DNA of 64,000 nucleotides. Origin: Lucinisca nassula. Its lineage: Eukaryota > Mollusca > Bivalvia > Lucinida > Lucinidae. Position numbers and translations under genes: made by a program. Shown here in pieces: positions 42,906 to 53,660 of this stretch (within the stretch, counting starts at the first letter, position 1; each line of letters begins with the position of its first letter). Under the pieces are notes generated by a model. That model was given only the letters and a program-made list of their open reading frames with translations. It made no database searches and was not told the DNA's origin. The stretch spans positions 100,505,497 through 100,569,496 of the forward strand of contig OY757020.1 in assembly GCA_963580285.1 (NCBI GenBank), given 5' to 3'.

Positions 42906-45608
42906 CTAGTATGATATTACTGCCAAAGATGTCTGCAATGTGGTTAACATTGAATTACTGCCAAAGATGTCTGCAATGTGGTTAACATTGAATTCTTTGA
43001 GAAGAAGCCACAATCCAACACCTACAACTCCTGCACTAGAAATAAAAAGTACCACATTCAAAATATGAAGTAAACTGTCCAGGCAGTTTGTACATTGGGT
43101 CTGTTCAACTGAAGACAGTTTAGACTTTCTGAAACCAAGCAGTGGAAGATCCAAGATAGCAGCGCCCACTGATGGTGTGGATTTCCTTGATAAGAGTTTT
43201 GTCTCGGGTGTAATTTTAGGAGAGCCAGGTTTAGATGTATTTACTACAACAGTGTCAGATTTTCCATTCTGAGGATTTACAGTTTCTATAACTAGTTTTG
43301 TTGATTTGAGTTCACTTGTATACAAATGCTTCAATTCTGTCTCTGAATCATCACTTTTTTGGCGGTTTTTATTTTTCAGTGAAGAGCGCTTTTCAATAAA
43401 TGGACTTGTTGGAGAATGTATGATTTTAGCATTTACAGGAGCTGGTGCAGTTTGCAAAGATGCTTTCTTTACCTTTACAGGAACCTCTGGAACTTGCTTT
43501 ACATTTGTCTTATCATTCACATGAACTCTTATTCTTTCTGCAATATCAGAAGGACTTTCAAGGATTTTCATAACTTCCAGTTTGGAGAAAGATTCATCAA
43601 GAGTTTCTGTTTCACTCAAATGATAATCTGTATCACTGCCAGATTTACAATGAATCTCGGACAATTCGGACTCATTATCACTTTCAGTTTGTGAACCATT
43701 TTGTAGTAGGTCACTTACGGTTGATTTTATGTTGTCTTTATCGGAGTGGTCTGGTAAAGAGTTTACATATTGAGCAGCCTTAAGTTCAAAATCTCTTGGA
43801 GAATTTTGTAAGTTGCTGGTATACCCACTTTCTGAACTCTCGGCAGTGTTAGGTTCTTGGCCTTTTGTAATATTTTCAAACCTTGGAATAACAATTTCAG
43901 GTGGTCTGGCATGATATATATCTGTTGAATGATTAAAGTGTCTTAAAAGCCTGTCATTTTCTCCGTCTTCTTCAGTGTCAGACCCAAAATGTCGTGCAAA
44001 TGACAGAGCAGCAACAAGATCTTTGTCATTAGGCTGAATCGGTTTTAGAGTTGGAGACAGTGGAATGTCTTCAGCAGCATTTTCCTCTGCTTTTCTGTTG
44101 AATGTGTCAATAAGTTTTCTCACACATAAAGTGGAATCATCGTACCTATTGGTTGGTGGATCATCATTTTGATACTGACGGAAAGGATCACCCTTTAAGG
44201 CTGATCTTGGACTGTTTGGATTTGATGATTCATCATCTGAGTTGGTTCCACTGCTCAGTAGACAAGCTTTTGGCTTTTCAGTGTGTGGCTTACTTTTTCC
44301 TCGCTTTCTGTCAGCATGCTGTTTTTTACGGATGTGTTGAGTTTCTTCTTGATTTTTACATTCGTAATAGACATCAGAATTTTCTGAATCACTTCTATAA
44401 TTTTGATACTTTCCTGTGTTTACAACTTCAGGTTTATAGTCATTGAAAGTTTTTGTCTTGTTTTCTGGTATAGGAGAGCGATTAGGACTTCTTCTTGGGG
44501 AATCTGTTGTTCTTCTAGGTAATGTTTCAATAGTCAGAGTTCGAATTAAACTTGCTGTAGATATGATATGTACTGATTTTGGAGTTGATCGCCCAGATGT
44601 GAGAGAAATATTATCCTGGTCAGGTGGTTTGTCATGTTGGAACCTTCTTCGAACTGTAGTGGGTGACTCAATTATTTCATTGTTTGGAATTTCGTGTTTG
44701 TGTGAATGTGGATTTGAAGGCACAGCTGGCTGTAACACTGACCGTTGGTGTGACTGATTCCTAGGATTATCAGGGGTTTCAGTTTCTGGTGAAGATGGGG
44801 GATTCATTAAACTGAGAATCAGATGCTCATGCTCATTATTTGGTGGTACAGAAGATGACTTGCTCTTTGATGATTTCACTTCAATTTCCAGATCTTCATG
44901 GTATTTTGAAGATCTTGGTGGTTCACTTCTAACTGGCTCAGTGCTAGATTGTGAAGATCTTGAATCACTACGCTTTCTAAATTTATGTCCTATGGAGAGG
45001 GGGCGCAAGAACTTGTGTTTGAAACTTTTGTTTGGTTTTTCTGAGACAGTGTTGCTTCGTCTTAAGATTGGTCGAGCTAAATCCATGTTCATTGGCTGAA
45101 ATGAGCTGTCTGGTTCATCAGTTGGATACATACTGACTGACTGACTTCTAGTCTTAAGACTTAACTTTGGTGGTCGATCAAAGTCCTCCTCGCAAACTGA
45201 CTTCTGTCTTGTTAATGTTTTTCGTCTTTCTAATACTGGTTTAGGTTTGGGTTTTTCCAAAGGTTTTTCATACATATTAGAGTAAATCTGGTCCTCATGT
45301 CGAACTGCAGACTGATTAAACTCATTCACATATACTGGTTTTGGGTCACTTTTAGAATGAGTCATGTCTGTTAGGAGCGAGTTCTGTCTGTGAAATAAGG
45401 GCTGGTTAGAGTTCATAGCCCCATGTGACCCATCAGACATACCAAATCCTTGACCAAAGCTACTACTGCCAGCCATTCCTGACCCAAATGCACTTTTCTG
45501 TGAACTTGACCCAAACCCGCCAGATCCAAACTGGCTGCCAGTAAGAACAAGGTTGTTTGGATGATGGGTCATACCATGACCGAACATATCGTTTCCAACA
45601 AAAGCCAT
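42906..45608 (-). CDS. Tetraspanin with giant N-terminal tail: N-terminal segment up to TM1 (frame broken)
   Basis: This is a 900-codon frame without introns. Residues 1-65 are Gly/Ser/Phe-rich. Residues 66-838 look disordered, polar and rich in serine, with many basic-directed and proline-directed phosphorylation-type motifs (RRKTLTRQKS, LRRSNTVS, SPRRSPNRSPIP). Residues 839-842 are CTNC, a juxtamembrane cysteine pair of the kind palmitoylated in tetraspanins. Residues 846-870 (LLHILNVVLFISSAGVVGVG, then LWLLL) are a typical tetraspanin TM1 with its conserved Asn and GxGLW end. Native sequence stops at about N885 (ADIFGSN); the last 15 residues are out-of-frame readthrough caused by the 38-bp duplication. 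The ATG at 45608 has an in-frame TAA 27 nt upstream. The tail is very long: family members usually have 10-20 residues before TM1. Membrane protein with a cytoplasmic N terminus is inferred; no domain other than TM1 is recognised in this part. Confidence 0.85.
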   Translation of the reverse strand: MAFVGNDMFGHGMTHHPNNLVLTGSQFGSGGFGSSSQKSAFGSGMAGSSSFGQGFGMSDGSHGAMNSNQPLFHRQNSLLTDMTHSKSDPKPVYVNEFNQSAVRHEDQIYSNMYEKPLEKPKPKPVLERRKTLTRQKSVCEEDFDRPPKLSLKTRSQSVSMYPTDEPDSSFQPMNMDLARPILRRSNTVSEKPNKSFKHKFLRPLSIGHKFRKRSDSRSSQSSTEPVRSEPPRSSKYHEDLEIEVKSSKSKSSSVPPNNEHEHLILSLMNPPSSPETETPDNPRNQSHQRSVLQPAVPSNPHSHKHEIPNNEIIESPTTVRRRFQHDKPPDQDNISLTSGRSTPKSVHIISTASLIRTLTIETLPRRTTDSPRRSPNRSPIPENKTKTFNDYKPEVVNTGKYQNYRSDSENSDVYYECKNQEETQHIRKKQHADRKRGKSKPHTEKPKACLLSSGTNSDDESSNPNSPRSALKGDPFRQYQNDDPPTNRYDDSTLCVRKLIDTFNRKAEENAAEDIPLSPTLKPIQPNDKDLVAALSFARHFGSDTEEDGENDRLLRHFNHSTDIYHARPPEIVIPRFENITKGQEPNTAESSESGYTSNLQNSPRDFELKAAQYVNSLPDHSDKDNIKSTVSDLLQNGSQTESDNESELSEIHCKSGSDTDYHLSETETLDESFSKLEVMKILESPSDIAERIRVHVNDKTNVKQVPEVPVKVKKASLQTAPAPVNAKIIHSPTSPFIEKRSSLKNKNRQKSDDSETELKHLYTSELKSTKLVIETVNPQNGKSDTVVVNTSKPGSPKITPETKLLSRKSTPSVGAAILDLPLLGFRKSKLSSVEQTQCTNCLDSLLHILNVVLFISSAGVVGVGLWLLLKEFNVNHIADIFGSNSMLTTLQTSLAVISY
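42916..42994. repeat. 38-bp exact tandem duplication breaking the tetraspanin frame
   Basis: Bases 42916-42956 match 42954-42994 perfectly at an offset of 38. Because 38 is not a multiple of three, the second copy shifts the frame in the loop between TM1 and TM2. One copy alone would read ...DIFGSN then IILVIMYAAVGG, which continues smoothly into TM2. Perfect identity says the event is very recent, polymorphic or an assembly error. Confidence 0.95.
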
Positions 45609-47027
45609 ACTTAACAGACTTTTTGAACTGTCTTAGCAATTACTATCTGTTTTCTCTTCTTGACTAAAGTTAGTATTGCATTCTGTTGGATGAAATAAAG
45701 CCACTTTTAGCAACTATAATATTGCAGAAATAACGATATTAATATTTTTGTATTGAATATCCAGTAATGTTTTCTTTGAAATTGATATGTATATTTCATT
45801 CCAGAGCATTAAAATGTCCAATACTGTAGAAACTTATCCTGGTAGTAAAATATTTATATCCCAATAAAGAATTATAGACTGATTATGTACATATAAATGT
45901 ATTCAGCTGATTCCATATCACCATTAGCCTTTCCATAAATTTTCTTGTTATGGGGAAAATGTATACTGATTTTAGATCACATAGTTAACAGGTCATATGT
46001 CTCAATTATGTTTCTGTGCTTTGCTATTCTGTGCTATTTTTTCACCAACTTTCTCTCCTGGGAGTAATTCTATGTATGGTCAATTATGATGTTCATTATC
46101 TAGGAAATCCCCTACAGATTTCTATCATTGATCACCTGGTTTGCACAGTATAAATCACTATAGATTGCTATCTGTTTGCTTCAGAAATCAGTCAGAAAAT
46201 CATTGTCTAATTTGTCTGCACTACAGTATTAATCGACTTTCGTTTATTGCAGATCAGGTGTCCTTGGTTTTTCTTTACATTTCTGGCTGGAGAAAATTAT
46301 GTATGCAGTTCTTGCCATATTCTGTTGTTGTTTTTTGTGTTTTTTTTTTTTTTTTTTTTTTATAGTTTATACGGTATCATTGCCCTGTCAAAGATTCTTC
46401 CTACTCGTTTTAGTCACTAAATTTTATAAAAGTAGTCCTATACTCATAATTCATCCCATGACTTTTTTTTACCACATAATGAAAATAAGTTTTTACATTT
46501 CCTTTTCAAACACTGGAATGGCAAGTTCTTTTCCCACACATTCTTATTCCTAGCCCAGGTCTAATCCAAGCTCTTTTTTCATATGCCCAAAATTCTAGCA
46601 GTCCTTTGAACTGAACAGACTGTTTATCCTTGCCACTTCAGAAGTTTTCTTTCTTTCAAGTCAGAGTGGTATATAAGGGTTGATTTCTCTCTTGTTACTT
46701 GTTCTTCTTGATAATCCTCCTATAATTAAAAGAAATCACAAAATTAAACACAATAATCCATGAAAATATCCACATTTATTGACAATCGACAGTTCTTTAT
46801 GAAAGATTTTTTAACTTACACTTACGAAAATTAAACTTTACTGGCATATATCCAAGCAGTTTAACAATTATGTGAGGCTTGGTGTTGGGCAATTATTATA
46901 TTCACTGATCTTTCATTCATTTGAGGGTACAATGGAAGATTTAATAAAAACTTTTTTTGGATAAATGATGTAGACAGGCTTGTTTACAATAAAGGCCTTT
47001 TACTTTTCAAGGGTCTGTGTTCACTCG
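45609..47027. other. 5' flank of the tetraspanin gene; no recognisable element
   Basis: This is the longest stretch without a recognised dispersed repeat. It is AT-rich, with a run of about 20 T at 46341-46361. It presumably holds the promoter and 5' UTR of the minus-strand gene. No TATA box or initiator could be assigned with confidence, and no convincing 3' splice site with a pyrimidine tract precedes the ATG. ORFs here look spurious. Confidence 0.4.
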
Positions 47028-47315
47028 AATACATCACCTGAACACGTCCGTGAAATGAAGACCCCCCTAAACACCACTTCATATAGAGAAAACTGGGGTT
47101 TACGGGGGTATACAATATTTTTCTTATTTCTGCTCCCAGACATAGGTTGTGGGTACACGTTAGAACCGCCTCAATGAGGCGGTTCTAACGAGCACCCCAA
47201 AACATATATTTTGAGCATTTATAAGAAAAATATCACAGATTTTCATCAGAAAAGTAGCCATTTTGGAGATATGCAAAATGCCCTATATCACACGGGTGTG
47301 TTATCATAATGATAT
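47028..47315. repeat. MITE family B copy (B10)
   Basis: Perfect apex CGTTAGAACCGCCTCAATGAGGCGGTTCTAACG. The right side GAAAAGTAGCCATTTTGGAG and CACACGGGTGTGTTATCATA is the sub-type seen at 548 and 30145. Confidence 0.8.
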
Positions 47316-47411
47316 GTGGACTGTAAGCCCTTAAGTGACTTAATCTTTTTTTTAACCTTGAGTTTAAGTTGCAGCTTAATTGGACAAGTGAATCTCGAAA
47401 AAGCTTCAAAC

Positions 47412-47914
47412 CATCACGAACACACGCCCATATAATTTTGACCCTCTTAAACCCCACTTTTGTATAGTAAAACTAGGGTTTACAGGGGTGTACATTATTT
47501 TTCTTGTATCTGCTCAAAAACATAGATTGTGAGTACTCATTAGAACCGCCTCAGCAAAGAAGCCCCTGTGGTGCAGTGGTTATGCTACTCGCCTTGTAAA
47601 CCAGGGATCGCAGGATCGATCCCGGGCTTCTCCAGACTTTCGGATGAGTCTTTAAACCGAGGTCCCGTCTCCGTATGACCTTAGCTGTTGGTGGGACGTA
47701 AAACAAAAACTCACTCACTCACCGCCTCAGCAAGGTGGTTCTAATGAGTACCCGCAACCTATGTTTTGAGCAGAAACCAGAAGGCGGATCTAATGAGTAC
47801 CCACAATCTATGTTTTTGAGCAGAACTAAGAAAAATATCAGAATATTTCTGTCTGAAAATTTTCATTTTTTGGTGGTTAAATTTTCAATATATTTGAATG
47901 GGCGTGTTTTTGTA
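47412..47914. mobile_element. MITE family B copy (B11) with SINE T3 in the hairpin loop
   Basis: CATCACGAACACACGCCCAT left end, GGGCGTGTTTTTGTA right end. The right hairpin arm is partly duplicated (TCTAATGAGTACCC at 47740 and 47790). Confidence 0.8.
47558..47720 (+). mobile_element. tRNA-derived SINE T3 with 13-bp target duplication
   Basis: CCTGTGGTGCAGTGGTTATG (A box) and GGATCGATCCCGG region (B box), tail (CTCA)n. Flanked by ACCGCCTCAGCAA at 47545-47557 and 47721-47733. Confidence 0.93.
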
Positions 47915-48010
47915 TAAATGATTATTCATAGAAACCCCTGTTTCATAATTTACAGATTGTCATGTGAATCAACAAAAATAATGATAAAGATAATCAGTCA
48001 AATAACATAG

Positions 48011-48212
48011 GTCAACTTGTGTCCTGCTGAATAAATTAATTTGGCCACATCCATTTCTGACTTTCAACCAATCAGATTACTTGATATTATTTATTCAAAC
48101 AAAAGAGTAGAACTGGATATCAAATAGTGTAGATACTGATCAGATGGGTTCTTCAGAAGCCATCTGATCTGGATCTGCAATGTTTGCAAAAGGAAGTATA
48201 AGCAGGACAAGG
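48011..48212 (+). repeat. MITE family A copy (A11)
   Basis: TGTCCTGCTGAATAAATTAA start, apex ATGGGTTCTTCAGAAGCCAT, GCAGGACAAGG before a SINE. A lone GGACAAGGGTTAAA at 49053 may be its displaced end. Confidence 0.75.
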
Positions 48213-48214
48213 TT

Positions 48215-48480
48215 TTTTATTTGTTTGATTTCAGCTTTTTAACGTCCCCATTAAAACTATCATTTTGGAGATGTTGCTTCCAATATTGTTGGACTTTTAC
48301 CCTACATTGAGATGAAGTGACATCACAAGCCCTGCTGTGCAATGAAACCAATAGGGTTTATGTGTATGGACGGTCAGACCCGCACCACTTTGCCTGGGCA
48401 GGCGTAGACCTTCTAAGTGGTTTACCAGTATTGATCAGTATTCATGTGTGGTTGGTTTCAGCTCCATGTGTGCGAATGCT
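48215..48480 (-). mobile_element. SINE-like repeat S, minus strand
   Basis: TTTGTTTGATTTCAGC start. Ends in GGTTGGTTTCAGCTCCATGT, so the 5' head is missing. Confidence 0.85.
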
Positions 48481-48534
48481 TTGGGTAAATACGTTAATAT
48501 CTATGTTAGAATGACCTTTTGCAAACTGGTGAAC

Positions 48535-48832
48535 GGCCCCCGCCCATAGGGGCTTGAAGAAATATATGGGCTGCATGATGCTTCCACGCAGAGCTGAATC
48601 CAGCCCCCACACTAGAACTGGTAAACCGCTTAGAGGATCTAAGCCTGTCCAGGAACCGCGGTGCGAGGCAGACCATCCTTGCTAATAAACTCTATTGGTT
48701 TCATTGGGCGACAGGGCTTAAGATGTCATTTTATCTCAATGTTGGGTAAAAGTCCCACAAAATTGGAAGCAACGTCTCCAAAATGACCTTTACAGTGTTG
48801 ACAGGGAGTTAAACCTCAAATCAAACAAACAA
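48535..48832 (+). mobile_element. SINE-like repeat S
   Basis: Full length, AGGAACCGCGG sub-type. Placed tail-to-tail with the copy at 48215. Confidence 0.9.
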
Positions 48833-49165
48833 ATCCAAGCCCCAACACATACCTGTGATAATTTTTTTAAATGTATGAGGGAGAATTGCCATTGTGATGA
48901 GGGAGATATAAAGGATATATAGGGAAATTCTCTGTTCAAATGAGGGAGACTGCAAAATTTTAGTGAAATTTAGCATTAATTGGCCAAAAATTAGCATTGA
49001 AATGAGGGAGTCTCCCTCCTGATGAGGGAGGTATCACAGGTATGCCAACAGTCAAGGGCCCAGGACAAGGGTTAAATGCTACAAGTTATGATGTTTTTTT
49101 TTTGCCTATGCAGAAATACAGTTTTCCCAGGTAAAATTTGATTGGCACTTCTTCTTAACCCATAT

Positions 49166-50259
49166 CACGCCTACGGAACGATAGAATGCGTAACCATTGG
49201 TTAAGAACGTGAAGCAATTAGAGCGACATCCGGTTAGGAATTAGATCGCTAAAAAAGGTAAAGAAACTGTGCAGTTTCTGTGTTTCATAAGTTATATAAT
49301 TTTTACGAGGAAGTTATTTAAAAAACGGGGAATTACATTCAGGAGCCCATTGATATCGGCATCTTTGGAGTAAATACCAAATCCCGTACTTCACACATTT
49401 TGGCTAAATTTAGTTTCTCCTGCTGAAGGTGAACTCAAGCCTTAGAAAACGAGTGGTTTTTCGAGGTGTTTGTTGCCTTTTATTTATTACTGCGCTTTGC
49501 TACAAGTTCAGCGTATTAACATGCACACACAATAAACATATATGGTTATATGTGTTGTGGATATTTTGCTTGTCAATGCAGCACTAGCGAGAAATCACCA
49601 CGGAAAAGGTCGAAAATGGTTGGTTACGCATTAGATCTATAGAAATGATAACAAAACTTGCAACTATAAAGCGGATCTGTTTTCATCTCCACGGCCCCAG
49701 AATCACCCGCACCTTGTTCTACGGAACCATTTTTAGCCAACCTGATAAGCAGTGCGCTATTGATTTGATAATGACATAGTATTTTATGGAAACATTTTCA
49801 GTCTCCAGAATCATAGTACCGAATGATTTTCACTGACTTTTACGCTGTGTTTGTTTTATCAATGGTCCGGTAATTGACTGAAATGAAATAAAACAGGTTT
49901 TGGAGTTTTAATTTCTGCGAAGAACTCCTCATCTGCCAAAATTTGCTGGTTAAGCATTAGATCGTCTGGTTGAGCATTCGATAACCAGAGGAGAAAATCT
50001 AACCAGTTGATGCCTAAGTAAATGCCAGCAGCTTACTACAATAAAAGGTGGTCTACATATGATTTCTAAATTGTGTTAAAATCACCAGAGAAAGAAAGCT
50101 GTGATGAAAAATACTTTTCTGGACAAGACCATTAAATGTCTGGGTATCATGCTTATCTGACCGAATGACGCGCCGATTCATAAATAAGAGGTCATTACGT
50201 GCTTTTGTAGAAAACAAAATGGCCAGCTTACGCTTTGTAATGGCGAGTAAATCTATATC
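49166..50259 (+). repeat. Left long terminal inverted repeat
   Basis: From CACGCCTACGG to AAATCTATATC. Motif copies: GCGTAACCATTGGTTAAG near 49190, GGTTACGCATTAGATC at 49620, GGTTAAGCATTAGATCG at 49949. Confidence 0.9.
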
Positions 50260-50477
50260 CGGATGGGACGGCCATTAATGAACCGTCTCATCCGAGAATG
50301 AAAGCTGTTCGCCATCCTGTAAATGAATTTGACTAAATCTCCTATTAACAAGAATTGCCCAAAATAAAAAAATGGAGAGAACCCGTTTAAGAAACTCAGG
50401 CGTGAAAGGCTAAGGGTAAGATCGTTAACACTGCAGATACGAAAGCCTATTTGGCTTATGTAGGAGAAAGTAAAATA

Positions 50478-50758
50478 CCGTAAAGGCGTAGTAACGCGAC
50501 ACAAAAGACGTAATAACGCAAAAATGGCGTAGAAACGCAAAACAAAAGACGCAGTAACGCCAATCAGAAGGCGAAGCTACGCAAAAAAGGCGTAGTAACG
50601 CAAAAACGCGAAAAAGTGCATACTTATGCAAAAGAAAGACGTAGTAACGCAAAAGAAAGGCGCAGTGATGCGAATCAAAGGCATTTTTACGCGAACCAAA
50701 AGGCGTAGTAATGCGAAAAAGGCATAGTAACGCAAAAGAAAGGCGTATTTGTTTTAGC
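50478..50758. repeat. ~20-bp degenerate array of GGCGTAGTAACGC
   Basis: About twelve units, each with a small inverted core GCGT-AGTA-ACGC. It accounts for the low-complexity ORFs here. Confidence 0.8.
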
Positions 50759-51064
50759 TCGCCTCTGCAAAGCAAATAGGTAGCCGGAATATCCTACTCC
50801 TGGGACTGCGCATGCCCCCAAAATATATGTCTGTATCATGATCGATAACCCAGATCGGAGATCCCGTGAGTTCTATGCTAACTGTCAAAACGATAAGATA
50901 AAGATATTGTCTAAAACCAACTTCTTATTAATACAAACAGCGCAAGAATGACACACCATGTATTCTTAATCATGTTAATCAAGACGAACTAGAATCCATT
51001 TGTAAAATTTATAAATTTTAAGTAAACAGGAGGACAGGTGTGTTCATTAAATAAATTGAGAGAA

Positions 51065-51102
51065 GTAAGTAAGTAAGTCAGTCAGTCAGTCAGTAAGTAA
51101 GG
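51065..51102. repeat. (AGTA/AGTC)n simple repeat
   Basis: GTAAGTAAGTAAGTCAGTCA and on. Confidence 0.85.
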
Positions 51103-51527
51103 ACTTTATTTAGTGAGGCACATACAAAATACATGTAATAGCTAATCTTCCACGAGGCCCTCAGCTAATCTTCCATGATCTAATCGTCCTTCTTAATAAA
51201 ACATACACGCTATAATATTTTGTTTCATCGGCAGTGTCATTTTTAGATATGAGGAAAAAATATAGATATAATAAATTGATAGAACATACAAGTTATAATA
51301 TTTTCTTCCATCTGCAGTATCATGTTTAGATATGAGGAACTTTTGAAACCGTTTTGAATATGGAGCAATATTTTCTCACGGATGTATCTAGGCAGTGATT
51401 AGGCAGTTTACATTAAGCCAAAAGTCCAGTTTTTTGTTCACTATCGACCGACTGTTGATAATATTGTATTTAGTACTAAAAAGGTTGTAGACATTTGTTT
51501 TTTCCACATCATTTTGTTTCTTTGAAT

Positions 51528-51640
51528 AATCATTACGAAAACACGCCTATACAAATACAGTGTAACCTTTATCGCCAAAAAAACGAAAATTTTAAGATGA
51601 AAAATTGTGATATTTTTCTCATTTCTGCACAAAATATAAT
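51528..51640. repeat. MITE B left half (B12)
   Basis: CATTACGAAAACACGCCTAT and AAAATTTTAAGATGAAAAAT. It stops at the start of the hairpin. Confidence 0.75.
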
Positions 51641-51751
51641 GTGATTTAAAAAAAAAACAAAACAAAGGACTGGTGGGTCTATTGCCTCCGAGTGTAGGTA
51701 GGAGAAATAGTCTTAAACTGTTTCATTAATCTCTTAAATTCCAGTGTCCAA

Positions 51752-51822
51752 TCAAATAGTGTAGATCTTCACCAGACGCCGGATTCTGCAGCGTCTGATC
51801 AGGGTCTACACTCTTTGCCAAG
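51752..51822. repeat. Shared hairpin module
   Basis: AAATAGTGTAGATCTTCACC and TGATCAGGGTCTACACTCTT arms. Apex AGACGCCGGATTCTGCAGCGTCT. Confidence 0.65.
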
Positions 51823-51984
51823 CCCATCCTATGTTTCCAAGATAACCCTCTTTATTTTTTCACAACACTCTGACCTCACTGCGACTATTTTCATTCTAAT
51901 AGTTTTCCCGACAAGTCAGTGATATTCACGTGCACTTAAGCATAGAACAGCTTTTCTTCTGAGCACCTTTGGGTCGATTGACAA

Positions 51985-52150
51985 ACAATTCCCGGTGGAA
52001 TTCTTTTCACTGACTGTTACAAGGCGGTTCTTCTTTGGCGGTTTATTTATGTTATTGTTTGTCACTGATTGTATGTATCGCATTTTGGATAGCCAGCTGG
52101 TATTGATTTCTGATCATTGCTTTACTTCTACTTTTTATAAGCACCAAGTT
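51985..52150 (+). repeat. Dispersed repeat also found at 10067-10650
   Basis: GGTGGAATTCTTTTCACTGA, AAGGCGGTTCTTCTTTGGCG and TTTTGGATAGCC match the minus-strand copy in order. Confidence 0.55.
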
Positions 52151-52208
52151 TATAATCATGAGTGTCTTATACTCTACCTGGCTCTCTAATGCTTGACCAT
52201 AGAAACAC

Positions 52209-53297
52209 GATATAGATTTAATCGCCATTAAAAAGTGTAAGCTGGCCATTTTGTTTTCTACAAAAGCAAGTAATGACCTCTTATTTATGAATCTGTGCGT
52301 CATTCGGTCAGATAAGCATGATACCCAGACATTTAATGGTCTTGTCCAGAAAAGTATTTTTCATCACGGCTTTCTTTCTCTGGTGATTTTAACATAATTT
52401 AGAAATCATATGTAGACCACCTTTTATTGTAGTAAGCTGCTGGCATTTACTTAGGCAGCAACTGGTGAGATTTTCTCCTCTCTGGCTATCGAATGCTTAA
52501 CCAGACGATCTAATGCTTAACCAACAAATTTTGGCAGATGAGGAGTTCTTCGCAGAAATTAAAACTCCAAAACCTGTTTAATTTCATTTCAGGCCATTAC
52601 CGGACCATTGATAAAACAAACACAGCGTAAAAGTCAGTGAAAATCATTCGGTACTATGATTCTGGAGACTGAAAATGTTTCCATAAAATACTATGTCATT
52701 ATCGAATCAATAGCGCACTGCTTATCAGGTTGGCTAAAAATGGTTCCGTAGAACAAGGTGCGGGTGATTCTGGGGCCGTGGAGATGAAAACAGATCCGCT
52801 TTATAGTTGCAAGTTTTGTTATCATTTCTATAGATCTAATGCGTAACCAACCATTTTCGACCTTTTCCGTGGTGATTTCTCGCTAGTGCTGCATTGACAA
52901 GCAAAATATCCACAACACATATAACCATATATGTTTATTGTGTGTGCATGTTAATACGCTGAACTTGTAGCAAAGCGCAGTAATAAATAAAAGGCAACAA
53001 ACACCTCGAAAAACCACTCGTTTTCTAAGGCTTGAGTTCACCTTCAACAGGAGAAACTAAATTTAGCCAAAATGTGTGAAGTACGGGATTTGGTATTTAC
53101 TCCAAAGATGCCGATATCAATGGGCTCCTGAATGTAATTTTTTAAATAACTTCCTCGTAAAAATTATATAACTTATGAAACATAGAAACTGCACAGTTTC
53201 TTTACCTTTTTTAGCGATCTAATTCCTAACCGGATGTCGCTCTAATTGCTTCACGTTCTTAACCAATGGTTACGCATTCTATCGTTCCGTAGGCGTG
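52209..53297 (-). repeat. Right long terminal inverted repeat
   Basis: From GATATAGATTT to CCGTAGGCGTG. Nearly identical to the left arm; example differences are GACGCGCCG against GACGCACAG and a few single bases. Confidence 0.9.
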
Positions 53298-53330
53298 CAT
53301 ATATGTCCAGTGTCCCAAATTTGGGACATT

Positions 53331-53391
53331 GGCAAACAGTCTAAATCCACTCTGTGTCTGATCTGAGTCTACACTGTTTGCTTATGTAAAT
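53331..53391. repeat. Shared hairpin module (type E), flank of the long-TIR element
   Basis: GGCAAACAGTCTAAATCCAC and GATCTGAGTCTACACTGTTT. Together with TTAACCC at 49156 it is the broken host of the 4.13-kb element. Confidence 0.65.
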
Positions 53392-53464
53392 CTTACTCCA
53401 AATAAGTTAACACTAATACATCCATACTTTGAAATGGACCAGTCCCTAGGTGGTATTTGTCATA

Positions 53465-53660
53465 TACAGTAAAATTCCTGTACTAAGACCACCTTTGGGA
53501 CTGTTCAAAAGTGGTCTTAAAGACCACTTTTGAACAGTACCAAAGGTGGTCCATGACCAGATGACACTGTGGGCAAAAATCACAAAGAAAAAATAAGTGA
53601 AGCTTTCAAAATAAGCCTTTTAAAGCAGAATTAGTCTTAATTTTAGCGTAATTTCTCTGT
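53465..53660 (+). repeat. MITE family G copy
   Basis: AGTAAAATTCCTGTACTAAG, then the palindrome TTCAAAAGTGGTCTTAAAGACCACTTTTGAA, then CAAAGAAAAAATAAGTGAAG. Confidence 0.75.

Larger units (their letters stand above)
49166..53297. mobile_element. 4.13-kb element with ~1.09-kb terminal inverted repeats
   Basis: Left arm 49166-50259 and right arm 52209-53297 are reverse complements with few differences. Ends are CACGCCTACGGAACG; both sides are flanked by CATAT (49161-49165, 53298-53302). The arms carry spaced GGTTAAGCATTAGATCG-type motifs, candidate transposase-binding sites. The 1.95-kb middle has no convincing ORF, so it is non-autonomous. The superfamily cannot be named from sequence alone. 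Confidence 0.85.

Noticed and set aside
42906..45608. The 900-codon ORF as a stand-alone single-pass protein
   Set aside because: Its last 15 residues come from the duplication frameshift; the natural continuation is the tetraspanin core.
49166..53297. Transposase or reverse transcriptase in the long-TIR element
   Set aside because: No frame of adequate length or motif in the central 1.95 kb.
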